Of a stretch of DNA of 64,000 nucleotides, positions 35,031 through 43,693 are shown piece after piece. A model generated the notes under the pieces. The model did not search any database and was not told the DNA's origin. It worked only from the letters and a program-made list of their open reading frames with translations. The stretch's first letter is position 1, and every line of letters starts with the position of its first letter. The DNA comes from Labrys monachus (lineage in GTDB: Bacteria; Pseudomonadota; Alphaproteobacteria; Rhizobiales; Labraceae). The translations under genes and the position numbers were made by a program. Location: NCBI RefSeq assembly GCF_030814655.1, contig NZ_JAUSVK010000001.1, forward strand, positions 6,765,001-6,829,000, given 5' to 3'.

Positions 35031-36742
35031 GACGGCTTCCTGAACGAAAATGGCAGCCGGCCGTCTTCACGGCAAAGCCAGGGCCGCACCGCGGCGAGCG
35101 GGCAGTCTTCCATCGAAGTTTAGCATGTCCATCTTCGTAAATTGAAGCCTGCAGAGCTTGTAATTTTGAATTTATCTTCAATAAAAACGAAATTTTAAAT
35201 GTTGTACGTCGAAACTAAACTGGGGTATTAATTTATAATTACGGTACGTGATTAAGTCACATTACGCGGGTGAAGGTCCGAAATTCAAGAGAATGACGCA
35301 TTTTTGCCGAAATTCGAGGCTATTGGTGACGGGGGTAACAAAGTTAAACTGTATCTCTGTTGATGCCGAGGCCGCCGTTTGATGAGGATAGCGGAAATCC
35401 GGGACCGGGACCTGACGCCGGAACCTCGGCGGCAGCGGACTTGCAGATATCCCGTATTTGAGGGCCGGCGGCCCGCCGATCCGGTGCACGGTTACCGCCA
35501 CTCGTGCGGACTGCCGTCATCCCCGCCGAGCGGCGCAGTGGTGAGGATGGAATCCGTCGCGGAGAGGCCCCCGAACCGCAGCGCCCTGCGGTCGAAGCGA
35601 TGCGCCGGCTATGGGGCATGCGTCTTCATCGCCGCGCCCTGAGCGGGCCGGATTGTGCAAGGGAAGATCGGGGCGACGACGGCTGGTCTGGTGGCAGCCG
35701 TGGTGCGGTGTAGGATCGTGGTCGTGAGGAATCGTGGCCTGGCATGTTGTGCAAGGCCGCCGTCGCCCCTTTCCCGCCGGGCCGGGACGCGCCAACAGGC
35801 AACGCGCCGAGGCCCGGCTGTTTCCCATCGATCCGGACCAAGCCTTCGGCCTGAACCCGGATTGCCGGACGGAAGGCATCGCCGGCGCCGGAGGGCACGG
35901 TTCCCTCCATCACCAGCCACGCCGGACAGGCCACGCGCCCTTCACCGCTTCCGGGCCAGGGAAGCCAGTCGGGACGCAGGCCTCACCCACGGAACGGGCG
36001 GGACAGGGGCCTTGGCGGACGGCTTATATCTTCGCCGCACCCCGCCGGCCGAACAGCCGGGTCCCCGTGCTGCTGCGGCCGCGGACGCTGCGGGCCGGGT
36101 TTGCCGGCCGCCGGCGTCCGACAAGGCGATCCGGCCTGGAAGGCCCGCCCTCCCATTCTCGCGAACGGTTCGGCAGGCGGCCGGCGCCTCTCCTGTCTCG
36201 CGCGGGATCGAGGGCAGGCCCGAAGGCGGCCCGATCCCGGCACGTTCCTCATCGAGCCCCGTGTGCAGACCTGACGGCCGGGTGATCGCACACCCGGCGC
36301 TACCGGATGTCGGCGGTCCCGGCATTGCGCCTGAAGAAGACGCAATGGGGCGGTCTGCAGCGATCCCTCTTAGCGCCGGCCCCGTCCTGGTTTCCAAGCC
36401 AGGACGAAACGGACAAGCGCCTTGATGCGGCTGGCGCGCCGCAGGCATAAACCGGGATCGGCCGGAGTGGGTGGAAGGCACGGGGCGGTATCGCGAACCT
36501 TGGCCCCGCCGCGCTTCGTTCCGGAACAAAGTAGGCCATGGCAAAGGGCGGATGTCAAGATTTGTACGTGTTTTGTTCGTGCGCCCCGAAGGCCTGCATC
36601 GCCGGTGGAGTGCCGCGCGACAAACAGGATGAGAAACCGCGACGAGGCGGCTATGGCGGTTCAATCGGCCTGCTGGCTGAGCGTCCAAACGGACCTTGAC
36701 GGCATGTACTCTAAACAGTACATTGTACTAAGAACCATACAT
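35031..36742. other. 1.7-kb region without a convincing gene
   Basis: 35130-35350 is A/T-rich and probably holds the autotransporter promoter. 35360-36700 is GC-rich with several overlapping frames of 80-250 codons on both strands, but none has a recognisable domain. Their Arg/Pro/Gly-rich translations look like non-coding high-GC sequence. Possible decayed DNA. Confidence 0.5.
36696..36729 (+). promoter_or_regulatory. Promoter and operator of the toxin-antitoxin pair
   Basis: TTGACG (36696-36701) and TACATT (36719-36724), spaced 17 bp, form a plausible sigma-70-type promoter. Overlapping it is a perfect inverted repeat TGTACT-N6-AGTACA (36705-36710 and 36717-36722), followed by a third half-site TGTACT (36724-36729). 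This is the classic layout for autorepression by the antitoxin. Confidence 0.65.
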
Positions 36743-37093
36743 ATGGGGCCAGCGATCGAACAACTTCCGGCAGTGTTTTACCGGTCTTCCTCGGGGGCGG
36801 AGCCGGTCAGGGACTGGCTCAAGGATCTACCCGTGGCGGACCGTCGGATCGTCGGCTTGGACATCCACCTGGTGGAGTTCGGCTGGCCGATCGGCATGCC
36901 CCTGGTCCGCTCGCTGAAAGGCGGTCTGTGGGAAGTGCGCAGCAACCTGACGGACGGCCGGATCGCGCGCGTGATTTTCTGCGTCGCGGATGGGTGCATG
37001 GTTCTGCTGCACGGCTTCGTCAAGAAGACGCAGAAGACACCAAAATCGGATCTCGAAATGGCCCGCAAACGGCAAAAGGAGATTGAACAATGA
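36743..37093 (+). CDS. HigB/RelE-type toxin (phage-derived Gp49-like family)
   Basis: 116 residues from ATG 36743. Conserved family segments are FYRSSSGAEPVRDWLKDLP, GLWEVRSNLTDGRIARVIFC and MVLLHGFVKKTQKTPKSDLEMAR. The basic KKTQKTP stretch and FVKK strand belong to the RelE/HigB mRNA-cleaving fold that acts on ribosomes. It is followed with a 4-nt overlap (ATGA) by the antitoxin gene; the toxin-first order is typical of HigBA. An upstream in-frame ATG (36704) lies inside the operator and is less likely. Confidence 0.88.
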   Translation: MGPAIEQLPAVFYRSSSGAEPVRDWLKDLPVADRRIVGLDIHLVEFGWPIGMPLVRSLKGGLWEVRSNLTDGRIARVIFCVADGCMVLLHGFVKKTQKTPKSDLEMARKRQKEIEQ

Positions 37094-37383
37094 CCGGCAA
37101 GCGCATCGGCAAGCATATCGGATCGTCCTTCGACGATTTCCTGAAGGAGGAGGGCATTCACGAGGAGGCGGTCGAAAACACCGCGCGCCAGATCCTTGCC
37201 TGGCAGATCAGGGAACAGATGATCGCGCAGGGGATCAGCAAGGTCGACATGGCGAAACGGATGGAGACCAGCCGTGCACAGCTCGATCACCTGCTCGATC
37301 CGGAAGACGGCGACGTGAACCTCAGGACCGTGCAGCGCGCCGCCGCCGCTGTCGGCAAGAAGCTGCGCGTCGAGCTGGTCTAG
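37090..37383 (+). CDS. HigA-type antitoxin (XRE family HTH)
   Basis: 97 residues. It starts MTGKRIGKHIGSSFDDFLKEEG. The C-terminal half has the helix-turn-helix IAQGISKVDMAKRMETSRAQLDHLLDPE followed by VNLRTVQRAAAAVGKKL, characteristic of XRE antitoxins paired with Gp49-like toxins. It neutralises the toxin and probably represses the operon through the TGTACT repeats upstream. The ATG overlaps the toxin stop. Confidence 0.88.
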   Translation: MTGKRIGKHIGSSFDDFLKEEGIHEEAVENTARQILAWQIREQMIAQGISKVDMAKRMETSRAQLDHLLDPEDGDVNLRTVQRAAAAVGKKLRVELV

Positions 37384-37486
37384 GCGGCGACAGCGGAAGG
37401 CGGCGACGTCTACAGAGAGACCGCCGGTGCGTGCGCCTGCCGAAAGGCGCGCCCGGCCCACCCATCGTCTTTCCGGGATGCCCTTC

Positions 37487-38386
37487 TCAGCGGGCGAGCC
37501 AGGCCTGGATGCCGTCGAGGCTGCGGAAATCGTCGATGGCGCGCACGTCCAGAGCGGGATAGGCGCTGCGCACCATGTCGGCGAGGGCGGTGCCGGGGCC
37601 GAGTTCGAGCACTCGCGTCATGCCGCGTTCGACCATCGCCTCCAGCACCGCCGCCCAGTCGATCGTGGCGGCGAGCTGGGCCGCCAGCCCCGCCAGGCCG
37701 GCGGCGCCGGCCACGACAGCGCCGTCCGCGGCGCCGATCAGCGTCCTGTCCCGGGCCGGCCGGCCCGGCTGCGAGGCTTCGAGGGCGGCGCGGAACGGCG
37801 CGACGGCGCCCGACAGGCGCGGCGTGTGCGAGGCGACCCGCACCGCGATGGCACGCGCCGCCGCCGCCCCGGCCTCCAGCGCCGCCCGGCAGCATCGGGC
37901 CACCTCTTCGCGCGGGCCGCCGATCACAAAGAGATCGCCGGGATTGACGATGGCGATGGCGCAATCGAACCGCGCGGCGAGCCGGGCGACCTGCTCCCGC
38001 GGCAGGCCGCGCACATAGCCGAGCCCGTCGTCCGCGCCGCTCGCCGCATCCATCAGCTCGGCCCGCCGGGCGGCGAGCCGGAGCGTGCGCTCCGGCGGCC
38101 AGACGCCGGCCACGCCCCAGGCGGTCATCTCTCCCACGCTGTAGCCCGCGATGAGCAGGGGGCCCTTCGGGGCGAGGCACGCCGCCGCGGCCAGGCCGCG
38201 CGCGACGCAGAGGATCTGGCTCGCGCGGTTGGCATGCAGCGCTTCCTCGCCGGCGGTGTCGAGGAAGGCCCGCACGTCGTGGCCGAGCAGGGCGCCCGCC
38301 GTGGCGAGGATCGGCGCCTCGGCGAACAGATCGAGCATGCCGGGGCCCTGATGGCCCTGTCCGGAGCACAGCAGCGCCAGCGTCAC
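37487..38386 (-). CDS. mdcH: Malonate decarboxylase epsilon subunit (malonyl-CoA:ACP transacylase)
   Basis: 299 residues from GTG 38386, overlapping the mdcB stop by 4 nt. FabD-like fold: TLALLCSGQGHQGPGM, the nucleophile motif GYSVGEMTAWG (Ser), VASHTPRLSGAV and LELGPGTALADMV. It charges the malonate decarboxylase acyl carrier protein with malonyl from malonyl-CoA to start the cycle. A longer in-frame extension upstream lies over mdcB and is a shadow. Last gene of the operon. Confidence 0.92.
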   Translation of the reverse strand: MTLALLCSGQGHQGPGMLDLFAEAPILATAGALLGHDVRAFLDTAGEEALHANRASQILCVARGLAAAACLAPKGPLLIAGYSVGEMTAWGVAGVWPPERTLRLAARRAELMDAASGADDGLGYVRGLPREQVARLAARFDCAIAIVNPGDLFVIGGPREEVARCCRAALEAGAAAARAIAVRVASHTPRLSGAVAPFRAALEASQPGRPARDRTLIGAADGAVVAGAAGLAGLAAQLAATIDWAAVLEAMVERGMTRVLELGPGTALADMVRSAYPALDVRAIDDFRSLDGIQAWLAR

Positions 38387-39219
38387 GGCGCGTCGAGCCC
38401 GGCGAACAGCGCCATTGCGAGCAGGTCGGCGCAGCCGCCGGCGCTCAGCCGGCGGGCGACGAAATCCTCGTGGATGGCGATGCCGCGCGCGCGCCAGCCG
38501 GCCGTCCCGACGCTCCCCTCGGCGAGGAAGGCGTGCGCCTGCTGCCGGGCGAAGACCAGCCCCGCGGCGCCGCCGCGATAGAGCAGATTGGTGTCCTCGA
38601 CCCCGGCGATCAAGGCCATCAGCGCATGGACGCGCGCGGCCTCGGCGTCGGCCGGCGCCAGGCGGCGGCCCTCGGCCAGGGCCGGCAGGGCGATGTGGTA
38701 GAGCGACGGGAAGCCGGCGGCCGCCTCGGCGCGGGCGCCGCCCGCCGCATAGCGGCGCGCCACCGCGGTGCCATGGCTGCGCAGCGCCACCGGCCCCTGG
38801 GCGATGTCCGGCCCCCACCGATGCATGACGATCGATCCGAGGGTTCCCGGCGCGCCGTAGCGGGCGCGAAAGCCCGCCGCCGCGCAGAGCAGCCCCATGC
38901 CGAAGATGGCGCCGCGATGGGTGTTGACGCCGCCGGTCGCGGCCATCATCGCCGTCTCCGCCTCGATGCCGATGGTGCGCAGCCCGGCCATGGCCGCGCC
39001 GGCGGCGCCGGCCGCCGCCAGCCGCGCGAAGAACGGCATGAGCGCATCGGCGCTCCGGTTCATGATGGCGGCGTCCATGTCGTCATGGGCGCCGCTGTCG
39101 ACCGGGCTGACCAGCCCCGGCTTGGGATAGGTCGCGATCTCGAGCCGCAGGCAGTCCCGGGCCGCCTGCCCGATCGCTTCCGCCCCCTGCCAGGGCGCCG
39201 GGCGCCGCAGCGCGGTCAT
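38383..39219 (-). CDS. mdcB: Triphosphoribosyl-dephospho-CoA synthase
   Basis: 278 residues from ATG 39219, overlapping the mdcG stop (ATGA). Family motifs: ARDCLRLEIATYPKPGLVSPVDSGAHDDMD, GGVNTHRGAIFGMGLL and AGVEDTNLLYRGG. It transfers triphosphoribose from ATP to dephospho-CoA, making the precursor of the unusual prosthetic group carried by MdcC. It is homologous to CitG. The first product of the cofactor pathway is used by the neighbouring MdcG. Confidence 0.92.
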   Translation of the reverse strand: MTALRRPAPWQGAEAIGQAARDCLRLEIATYPKPGLVSPVDSGAHDDMDAAIMNRSADALMPFFARLAAAGAAGAAMAGLRTIGIEAETAMMAATGGVNTHRGAIFGMGLLCAAAGFRARYGAPGTLGSIVMHRWGPDIAQGPVALRSHGTAVARRYAAGGARAEAAAGFPSLYHIALPALAEGRRLAPADAEAARVHALMALIAGVEDTNLLYRGGAAGLVFARQQAHAFLAEGSVGTAGWRARGIAIHEDFVARRLSAGGCADLLAMALFAGLDAP

Positions 39220-39845
39220 GCGAACAGCATGGCGCGCGGCGCCATCCGGCAATCATCCGCCGATTTCGCCAGCACTTCGGGGGCCGCCGAGGCCCATTCG
39301 CGCCATTGCACCGCCAGGTTGCGCGGCGTGACGAACTCGCCGTCGAGCCGCATCGGCGCCCGCGCCTCGATCGTGGTGATCGCCGCCGCGAGACCGGCAG
39401 CGCGATCGGGGGAGGCGACGCGCCAGAGCAGATCGATGTCGGACGTCGCGGAGCCATAGGGCAGGCCGGTCAGCCAGGTCCAGGCGAGGCTGCCGAAACA
39501 TCGGGTGGCGGGGGCCGCCGCCACCAGGGCCGCGATGGTGTCCCGCCATCCGGCGGGCGCCGCCGCGGCCGCATCCGCCAGCCGGGGGGGCGGGGCGACG
39601 GCGGCGATCGCGTCCGGCCGGACGCCGAGCGCCAGCCGCCGCTTGCCGAGCGCGGGCGGCAGCGCGAGCCCGAGCGGCACCATCCCGGCCCGGTCGCCGC
39701 AGGCGGGGCGCCGCGCGATCAGCGGACGGGTTGCGCCGGTCCAGCCGGCAATTTCCGGGACCGCCTGCAGGGCCGGGTGGTCAGCGACGATCTCGGGCCA
39801 TGCCGCCGGATCGAGATGGACGATGTCGTGCCGCTCGATCCGCAT
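39216..39845 (-). CDS. mdcG: Malonate decarboxylase holo-ACP synthase (phosphoribosyl-dephospho-CoA transferase)
   Basis: 209 residues from ATG 39845 (GTG 39848 also possible), overlapping the mdcE stop. The nucleotidyltransferase-like core is CFGSLAWTWLTGLPYGSATSDIDLLW (GS...DxD metal site). It attaches 2'-(5''-triphosphoribosyl)-3'-dephospho-CoA to the conserved Ser of MdcC. The less conserved N-terminal half is as usual for the family. Confidence 0.88.
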   Translation of the reverse strand: MRIERHDIVHLDPAAWPEIVADHPALQAVPEIAGWTGATRPLIARRPACGDRAGMVPLGLALPPALGKRRLALGVRPDAIAAVAPPPRLADAAAAAPAGWRDTIAALVAAAPATRCFGSLAWTWLTGLPYGSATSDIDLLWRVASPDRAAGLAAAITTIEARAPMRLDGEFVTPRNLAVQWREWASAAPEVLAKSADDCRMAPRAMLFA

Positions 39846-40561
39846 CACGCGCGCGCCGCCGCCACGATCTCGTCGGCGATGACGGCCGCCTTCGGCCGCC
39901 CGCCGCGGGCCGCGCCGGCCGCCGCGCGCTCGTCGCCCGCCTCGGGCCCGGCCAGCAGCGCCTCCAGCCGGCCGGCGAGATCCTCGGCAGGATCCCAGAC
40001 GGCGGCGATGCCGCCGATGCGGACGAGGTTGTCGACCCCCGGCGCGAATACCGGCGTCGCCTTGGCCTTCGCCTCGAGCACCTCGATCGGCAGCTTGGTG
40101 ACGCGCGCCATCGACGGCAGGTCCATCACCTCGGGACGGGCGCCCGGCAGCGCCACCAGCGTCCCGCAGGCGAGCCCCGTCGCGATGAACGCCCCCGCGG
40201 CGCTGCCCCCGTAGAGCAGGCCGACGGTGCGGTGCCCATGGGCCTGCGCCAGCTGCAGCGACTTGGCGAGATGGGCGAGATATTCGTTCAGTCCCAGCAA
40301 TTCGTCCCGGCGGCTCATGCGCTGGCTCGCCGTGTCGGCCAGGAACAGGATCGGGGCGTCGTCACCGCCCTGCACGATGCCGAGGATGGCGGCGGACAGG
40401 CGGATCGCCTCGTCGATGCCGATCGGCGCATGGCCGACCGCGCCGACGACATGGACGCCGCCGCCGCCGCGCAACGTGCCGCGGCCGGACAGCAGGTCGC
40501 CGTCGCGGGTGACGGCATGGCCGGCCGGAAACAGGCCGTCGAGGATCTCAGCGGGCGTCAT
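39845..40561 (-). CDS. mdcE: Malonate decarboxylase gamma subunit
   Basis: 238 residues from ATG 40561, which lies 14 nt inside the end of mdcD. Crotonase/carboxyltransferase-type fold: DAPILFLADTASQRMSRRDELLGLNEYLAHL and GLLYGGSAAGAFIATGLA. Together with MdcD it decarboxylates malonyl-S-ACP to acetyl-S-ACP without biotin, in the cytosol. A Gly/Ala-rich C-terminus is visible. Confidence 0.93.
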   Translation of the reverse strand: MTPAEILDGLFPAGHAVTRDGDLLSGRGTLRGGGGVHVVGAVGHAPIGIDEAIRLSAAILGIVQGGDDAPILFLADTASQRMSRRDELLGLNEYLAHLAKSLQLAQAHGHRTVGLLYGGSAAGAFIATGLACGTLVALPGARPEVMDLPSMARVTKLPIEVLEAKAKATPVFAPGVDNLVRIGGIAAVWDPAEDLAGRLEALLAGPEAGDERAAAGAARGGRPKAAVIADEIVAAARA

Positions 40562-41450
40562 CGGCGCTCTCCCGTCGGGTGGCGGCCAGGGCGGCGAAGT
40601 CGGCGGCCGGCAGGTCGGGCACCGCCTGCGGACGGTCGATGCCGAGCGCGCTCCAGATCTGCGTGGCGTCGGCCGCGCCGCCGAAGCGGGCGATGCGGCG
40701 TTCCAGCCGGGCCTGCTCGGCCGCGAGCGTGTCGAGGTCGAGGCGCACCGGCCGGTCGAGGGCCGCGAGCGCCGCATCGCGGAACGCTGCCGCGTCATCG
40801 TCGACGAAGACGTCCGCGCCGCCGATCAGCATGCGGTGCTTGCCTCCCATCGTCCGCCACACGAAGGCGCGATCGCGCGAATCGAACTCCTCGACGCCCT
40901 TGTTGGTCTCGATCACCTCCGGGCCGGTGACGCTGATGCGCCCCTGCTCCGAGACGATCAGCGTCGAGCAGCAGCCGGCGATCAGCCCGCCTCCGCCGAA
41001 GCAGCCCGCCCGCCCGCCGATCAGCCCGACGACGCGCACCTGCGCCAGGCGCGCCTCGATCAGCGCGCGCATGATCTCGGCGATGGCGACCTCGCCGGCA
41101 TTCGCCTCCTGCAGGCGCACGCCGCCGGTGTCGAAGGCGATCACGACGTCGCGCGCCGTCGCCTTGGCCGCGCGCAGCAGGCCCGTCAGCTTGGCGCCGT
41201 GCACCTCGCCGAAGGCGCCGCCCATGAAGCGGCCCTCCTGCGCGGCGACCAGGATCGGTTTCCCGCCGAGGGTGGCGGCGCCGACGACGATGCCGTCGTC
41301 GAACTGGGCCGGCAGATCGAAGAGGCGGAGATGCGGGCTGATCTCCCGGCGCTCCGGGCCGACATATTCGGTGAAGCTTGCGGCATCGACGAGCGCGGCG
41401 ACGCGCTCGCGCGCTCCGGCCTCGTACCAGCTCCGGCGCTGATCGCTCAT
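40548..41450 (-). CDS. mdcD: Malonate decarboxylase beta subunit
   Basis: 300 residues. Carboxyltransferase fold homologous to acetyl-CoA carboxylase beta: FTEYVGPERREISPHL, GGAFGEVHGAKLTGLLRAA, VIAFDTGGVRLQEANAGE and GRAGCFGGGGLIAGCCS. It pairs with MdcE as the decarboxylase heterodimer. Its ATG overlaps the mdcC stop (4 nt) and its end overlaps mdcE. Confidence 0.94.
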   Translation of the reverse strand: MSDQRRSWYEAGARERVAALVDAASFTEYVGPERREISPHLRLFDLPAQFDDGIVVGAATLGGKPILVAAQEGRFMGGAFGEVHGAKLTGLLRAAKATARDVVIAFDTGGVRLQEANAGEVAIAEIMRALIEARLAQVRVVGLIGGRAGCFGGGGLIAGCCSTLIVSEQGRISVTGPEVIETNKGVEEFDSRDRAFVWRTMGGKHRMLIGGADVFVDDDAAAFRDAALAALDRPVRLDLDTLAAEQARLERRIARFGGAADATQIWSALGIDRPQAVPDLPAADFAALAATRRESADDAR

Positions 41451-41764
41451 GGCTGCGGGTCCTCCATCAGGCGGACGCCCTGGGCGAGGCGCAGCGACAC
41501 GGTGTCGGGCCGGGCGCCGCCGTCATTGACGGCGATGCGCAGCCCGCCCGCCGCGCGCCGGGCGACGAAATCGGCCGTCACCGCTGCCCAGAGGTCGCCA
41601 AATCCGTGCGCCGCGGTGTTGATCTCGATGCTGCAGCGGTCCGCCGCGCCGCCCCGTTCGACCAGCACCTCGAGATTGCCCGAGGCGACGACGCCGACCA
41701 GCGCCATCCTGCGGGTGCCGCGCGCCGGGATCGGCGCCGCGAGGTCAAAATGGAGAACTTCCAT
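41447..41764 (-). CDS. mdcC: Malonate decarboxylase acyl carrier protein (delta subunit)
   Basis: 105 residues. The prosthetic-group attachment motif GVVASGNLEVLVE is present with Ser28. It carries acetyl and malonyl thioesters on the phosphoribosyl-dephospho-CoA arm between the MdcA, MdcD/E and MdcH active sites. Length matches MdcC/CitD-like ACPs. It is 24 nt downstream of mdcA. Confidence 0.93.
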   Translation of the reverse strand: MEVLHFDLAAPIPARGTRRMALVGVVASGNLEVLVERGGAADRCSIEINTAAHGFGDLWAAVTADFVARRAAGGLRIAVNDGGARPDTVSLRLAQGVRLMEDPQP

Positions 41765-41788
41765 GTCCCGTTCCTACCAATCTCGTTC

Positions 41789-43435
41789 CTACCAGTTGCG
41801 GAAGCGGCTCGGCGGCCGGTAGAGCCCGCCCGAGGCGAGCATCAGATCCTTGATCGAGCGCGCGGCCAGCATGTTGCGGCTCGTATCGAGCGGATCGATG
41901 CCGAGATCCTCCGGCCGCTGGATGACCTTGCGTTCGCGCAGGCGGGCCACGATCGCAGGATCGCGTCCGCGGCCGACCTCGGTGAAGCCCGCGACCCCGC
42001 GGATCGCCTGCTCGCGCTCGACCGCGTCGCGGCACAGCAGGAGATTGGCGATGCCCTCCTCGGTGACGATATGCGTGGTGTCGTCACCATAGACCATGAT
42101 CGGCGCCAGTTCGAGATCGAGCTTTTCGGCCAGTTCCAGCGCGCCGAGCTTCTCGACGAACAGCGGCGCGTTGCCCTCGCCGAAGGTTTCGCCGATCTGC
42201 ACGACGAGCTTGCGGCCGCGCCGCAGCGGCGCCGGGGTATCGGGATCGGCCTCCGCGCCGGCGCGCAGCCAGGGCGCGCTCGGATGCCGCCGCCCGCGGG
42301 CATCCGAGCCCATGTTGGGGGCGCCGCCGAAGCCGGCGATGCGGCTGGCGGTGATCGTCGAGGAGTGGCCCGCCAGGTCGATCTGGAGCGTCGAGCCGAT
42401 GAACATGTCGCAGGCGTAGAGGCCCGCCGTCTGGCTGAAGGCGCGATTGGAACGCAGCGATCCGTCGGGACCGGTGAAGAAGATGTCGGACCGCGCGGCC
42501 AGGTAGTCCTCCATGCCGACTTCCGAGCCGAAGCAATGCACCTGCTCGACCCAGCCCGCCTCGATCGCCGGAATCAGCGTCGGGTGGGGGTTGAGCGCCC
42601 AATGCGTGCAGATCCGGCCCCTCAGCCCCAGCCTCTCGCCATAGGTCGGCAGCAGCAATTCGATCGCGGCGGTGTTGAAGCCGATGCCGTGGTTCAGCCG
42701 GCGCACGCCATAGGGCTCGTACAACCCCTTGATCGCCATCATCGCGGTGAGGATCTGGGTCTCGGTGATCGCCGCCGGATCGCGGGTGAACAGCGGCTCG
42801 ACATAGAAGGGGCGTCCGGCATCGAGCACGAAATGCACCTGGTCGCCGGGAATGTCGACGCGCGGCAGCGTGTCGACGATGCGGCCGACCTGGGCGACGA
42901 CCAGTCCGCTGCCGAAGCTCGTCGCCTCGACCACCGTCGGCGTGTCCTCGGTGTTGGGGCCGGTATAGAGATTGCCGTGGCGATCGGCGCTCACGGCGGC
43001 GATCAGCGCCACCTGCGGGGTCAGGTCGACGAAATAGCGCGCGAACAGTTCGAGATAGGTATGGACGGCGCCCAGCTGCACCTTGCCGCCGAACAGCATG
43101 CGGGCGATCCGCGCCGATTGCGGGCCGGAATAGGAGAAGTCGAGCCGCCTGGCGATCCCGCTCTCGAAGATATCGAGATGCTCGGGCAGCACGACGCCCG
43201 ACTGCACCATGTGCAGGTCGTGGATCCGCGCCGGGTCCATGGCCGCGAGCCCGCGGGCGAGCACGTCGGCCTGTTTCTGATTGTCGCCTTCCAGGCAGAC
43301 GCGATCGCCCGGCCTCAGCACCGCCTCGAGAAAATCGACCAGCCGTTCCGGATCGATCAGCTTCCCGGTTGCGAAAGCCGCGCCGGCCGCGACGCGTTCC
43401 TCACGCTGGCGCTTGCGCGTATCCCATTGCCGCAC
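41789..43435 (-). CDS. mdcA: Malonate decarboxylase alpha subunit (acetyl-ACP:malonate ACP transferase)
   Basis: 548 residues from GTG 43435, chosen because AGGAG lies 8 nt upstream; a GTG three codons earlier overlaps that AGGAG. Family I CoA-transferase-like features: LVDFLEAVLRPGDRVCLEGDNQKQADVLARGL, GGKVQLGAVHTYLELFARYFVDLTPQVALIAAVSAD and HGNLYTGPNTEDTPTVVEATSFG. It swaps acetyl for malonyl on MdcC. First gene of mdcACDEGBH; the operon lacks malonate transporter genes in the window. Confidence 0.93.
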   Translation of the reverse strand: MRQWDTRKRQREERVAAGAAFATGKLIDPERLVDFLEAVLRPGDRVCLEGDNQKQADVLARGLAAMDPARIHDLHMVQSGVVLPEHLDIFESGIARRLDFSYSGPQSARIARMLFGGKVQLGAVHTYLELFARYFVDLTPQVALIAAVSADRHGNLYTGPNTEDTPTVVEATSFGSGLVVAQVGRIVDTLPRVDIPGDQVHFVLDAGRPFYVEPLFTRDPAAITETQILTAMMAIKGLYEPYGVRRLNHGIGFNTAAIELLLPTYGERLGLRGRICTHWALNPHPTLIPAIEAGWVEQVHCFGSEVGMEDYLAARSDIFFTGPDGSLRSNRAFSQTAGLYACDMFIGSTLQIDLAGHSSTITASRIAGFGGAPNMGSDARGRRHPSAPWLRAGAEADPDTPAPLRRGRKLVVQIGETFGEGNAPLFVEKLGALELAEKLDLELAPIMVYGDDTTHIVTEEGIANLLLCRDAVEREQAIRGVAGFTEVGRGRDPAIVARLRERKVIQRPEDLGIDPLDTSRNMLAARSIKDLMLASGGLYRPPSRFRNW

Positions 43436-43465
43436 CGCATCCACTCCTGTGGGTTGAGTGGCGAT

Positions 43466-43508
43466 ATTGTATTCAAACTTGCCGTCAATGCAAGTCTGTG
43501 CATACAAT
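43466..43508. promoter_or_regulatory. Nested inverted repeat in the mdcA-gntR divergent promoter
   Basis: The outer arms ATTGTAT (43466-43472) and ATACAAT (43502-43508) enclose inner arms ACTTGC (43477-43482) and GCAAGT (43490-43495). Outer and inner centres differ by one base. The repeat lies about 30 nt upstream of mdcA and is the obvious binding site for the divergent GntR regulator. A further GTATTC/GAATAC pair (43469-43474 and 43531-43536) extends the symmetry. Confidence 0.65.
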
Positions 43509-43693
43509 TCATCGTGATCGGCGAAGGTTCGAATACATCGGGAGAGAGCGCATGGCTATCCGACAGTCTGAGAAGCCGCGATCGACGAGGGGCGCCGCCG
43601 CGATCGGCGAGGCCGTGCTGCTGGCGATCTTCACCCCGGCGGGACAATTGCCGGGGGAGGGACTCGCCGTCCGCGCCATCGCGGGAGGGTGAC

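Noticed and set aside
35655-36425. 256-codon plus-strand frame in the 1.7-kb gene-free region
   Set aside because: Arg/Pro/Gly-rich, no domain, and competing frames of similar length overlap it.
41378-43693. In-frame extension upstream of the GntR regulator (total 1002 codons)
   Set aside because: Covers the mdc genes in antisense; the regulator clearly starts at ATG 43694 with its own RBS.
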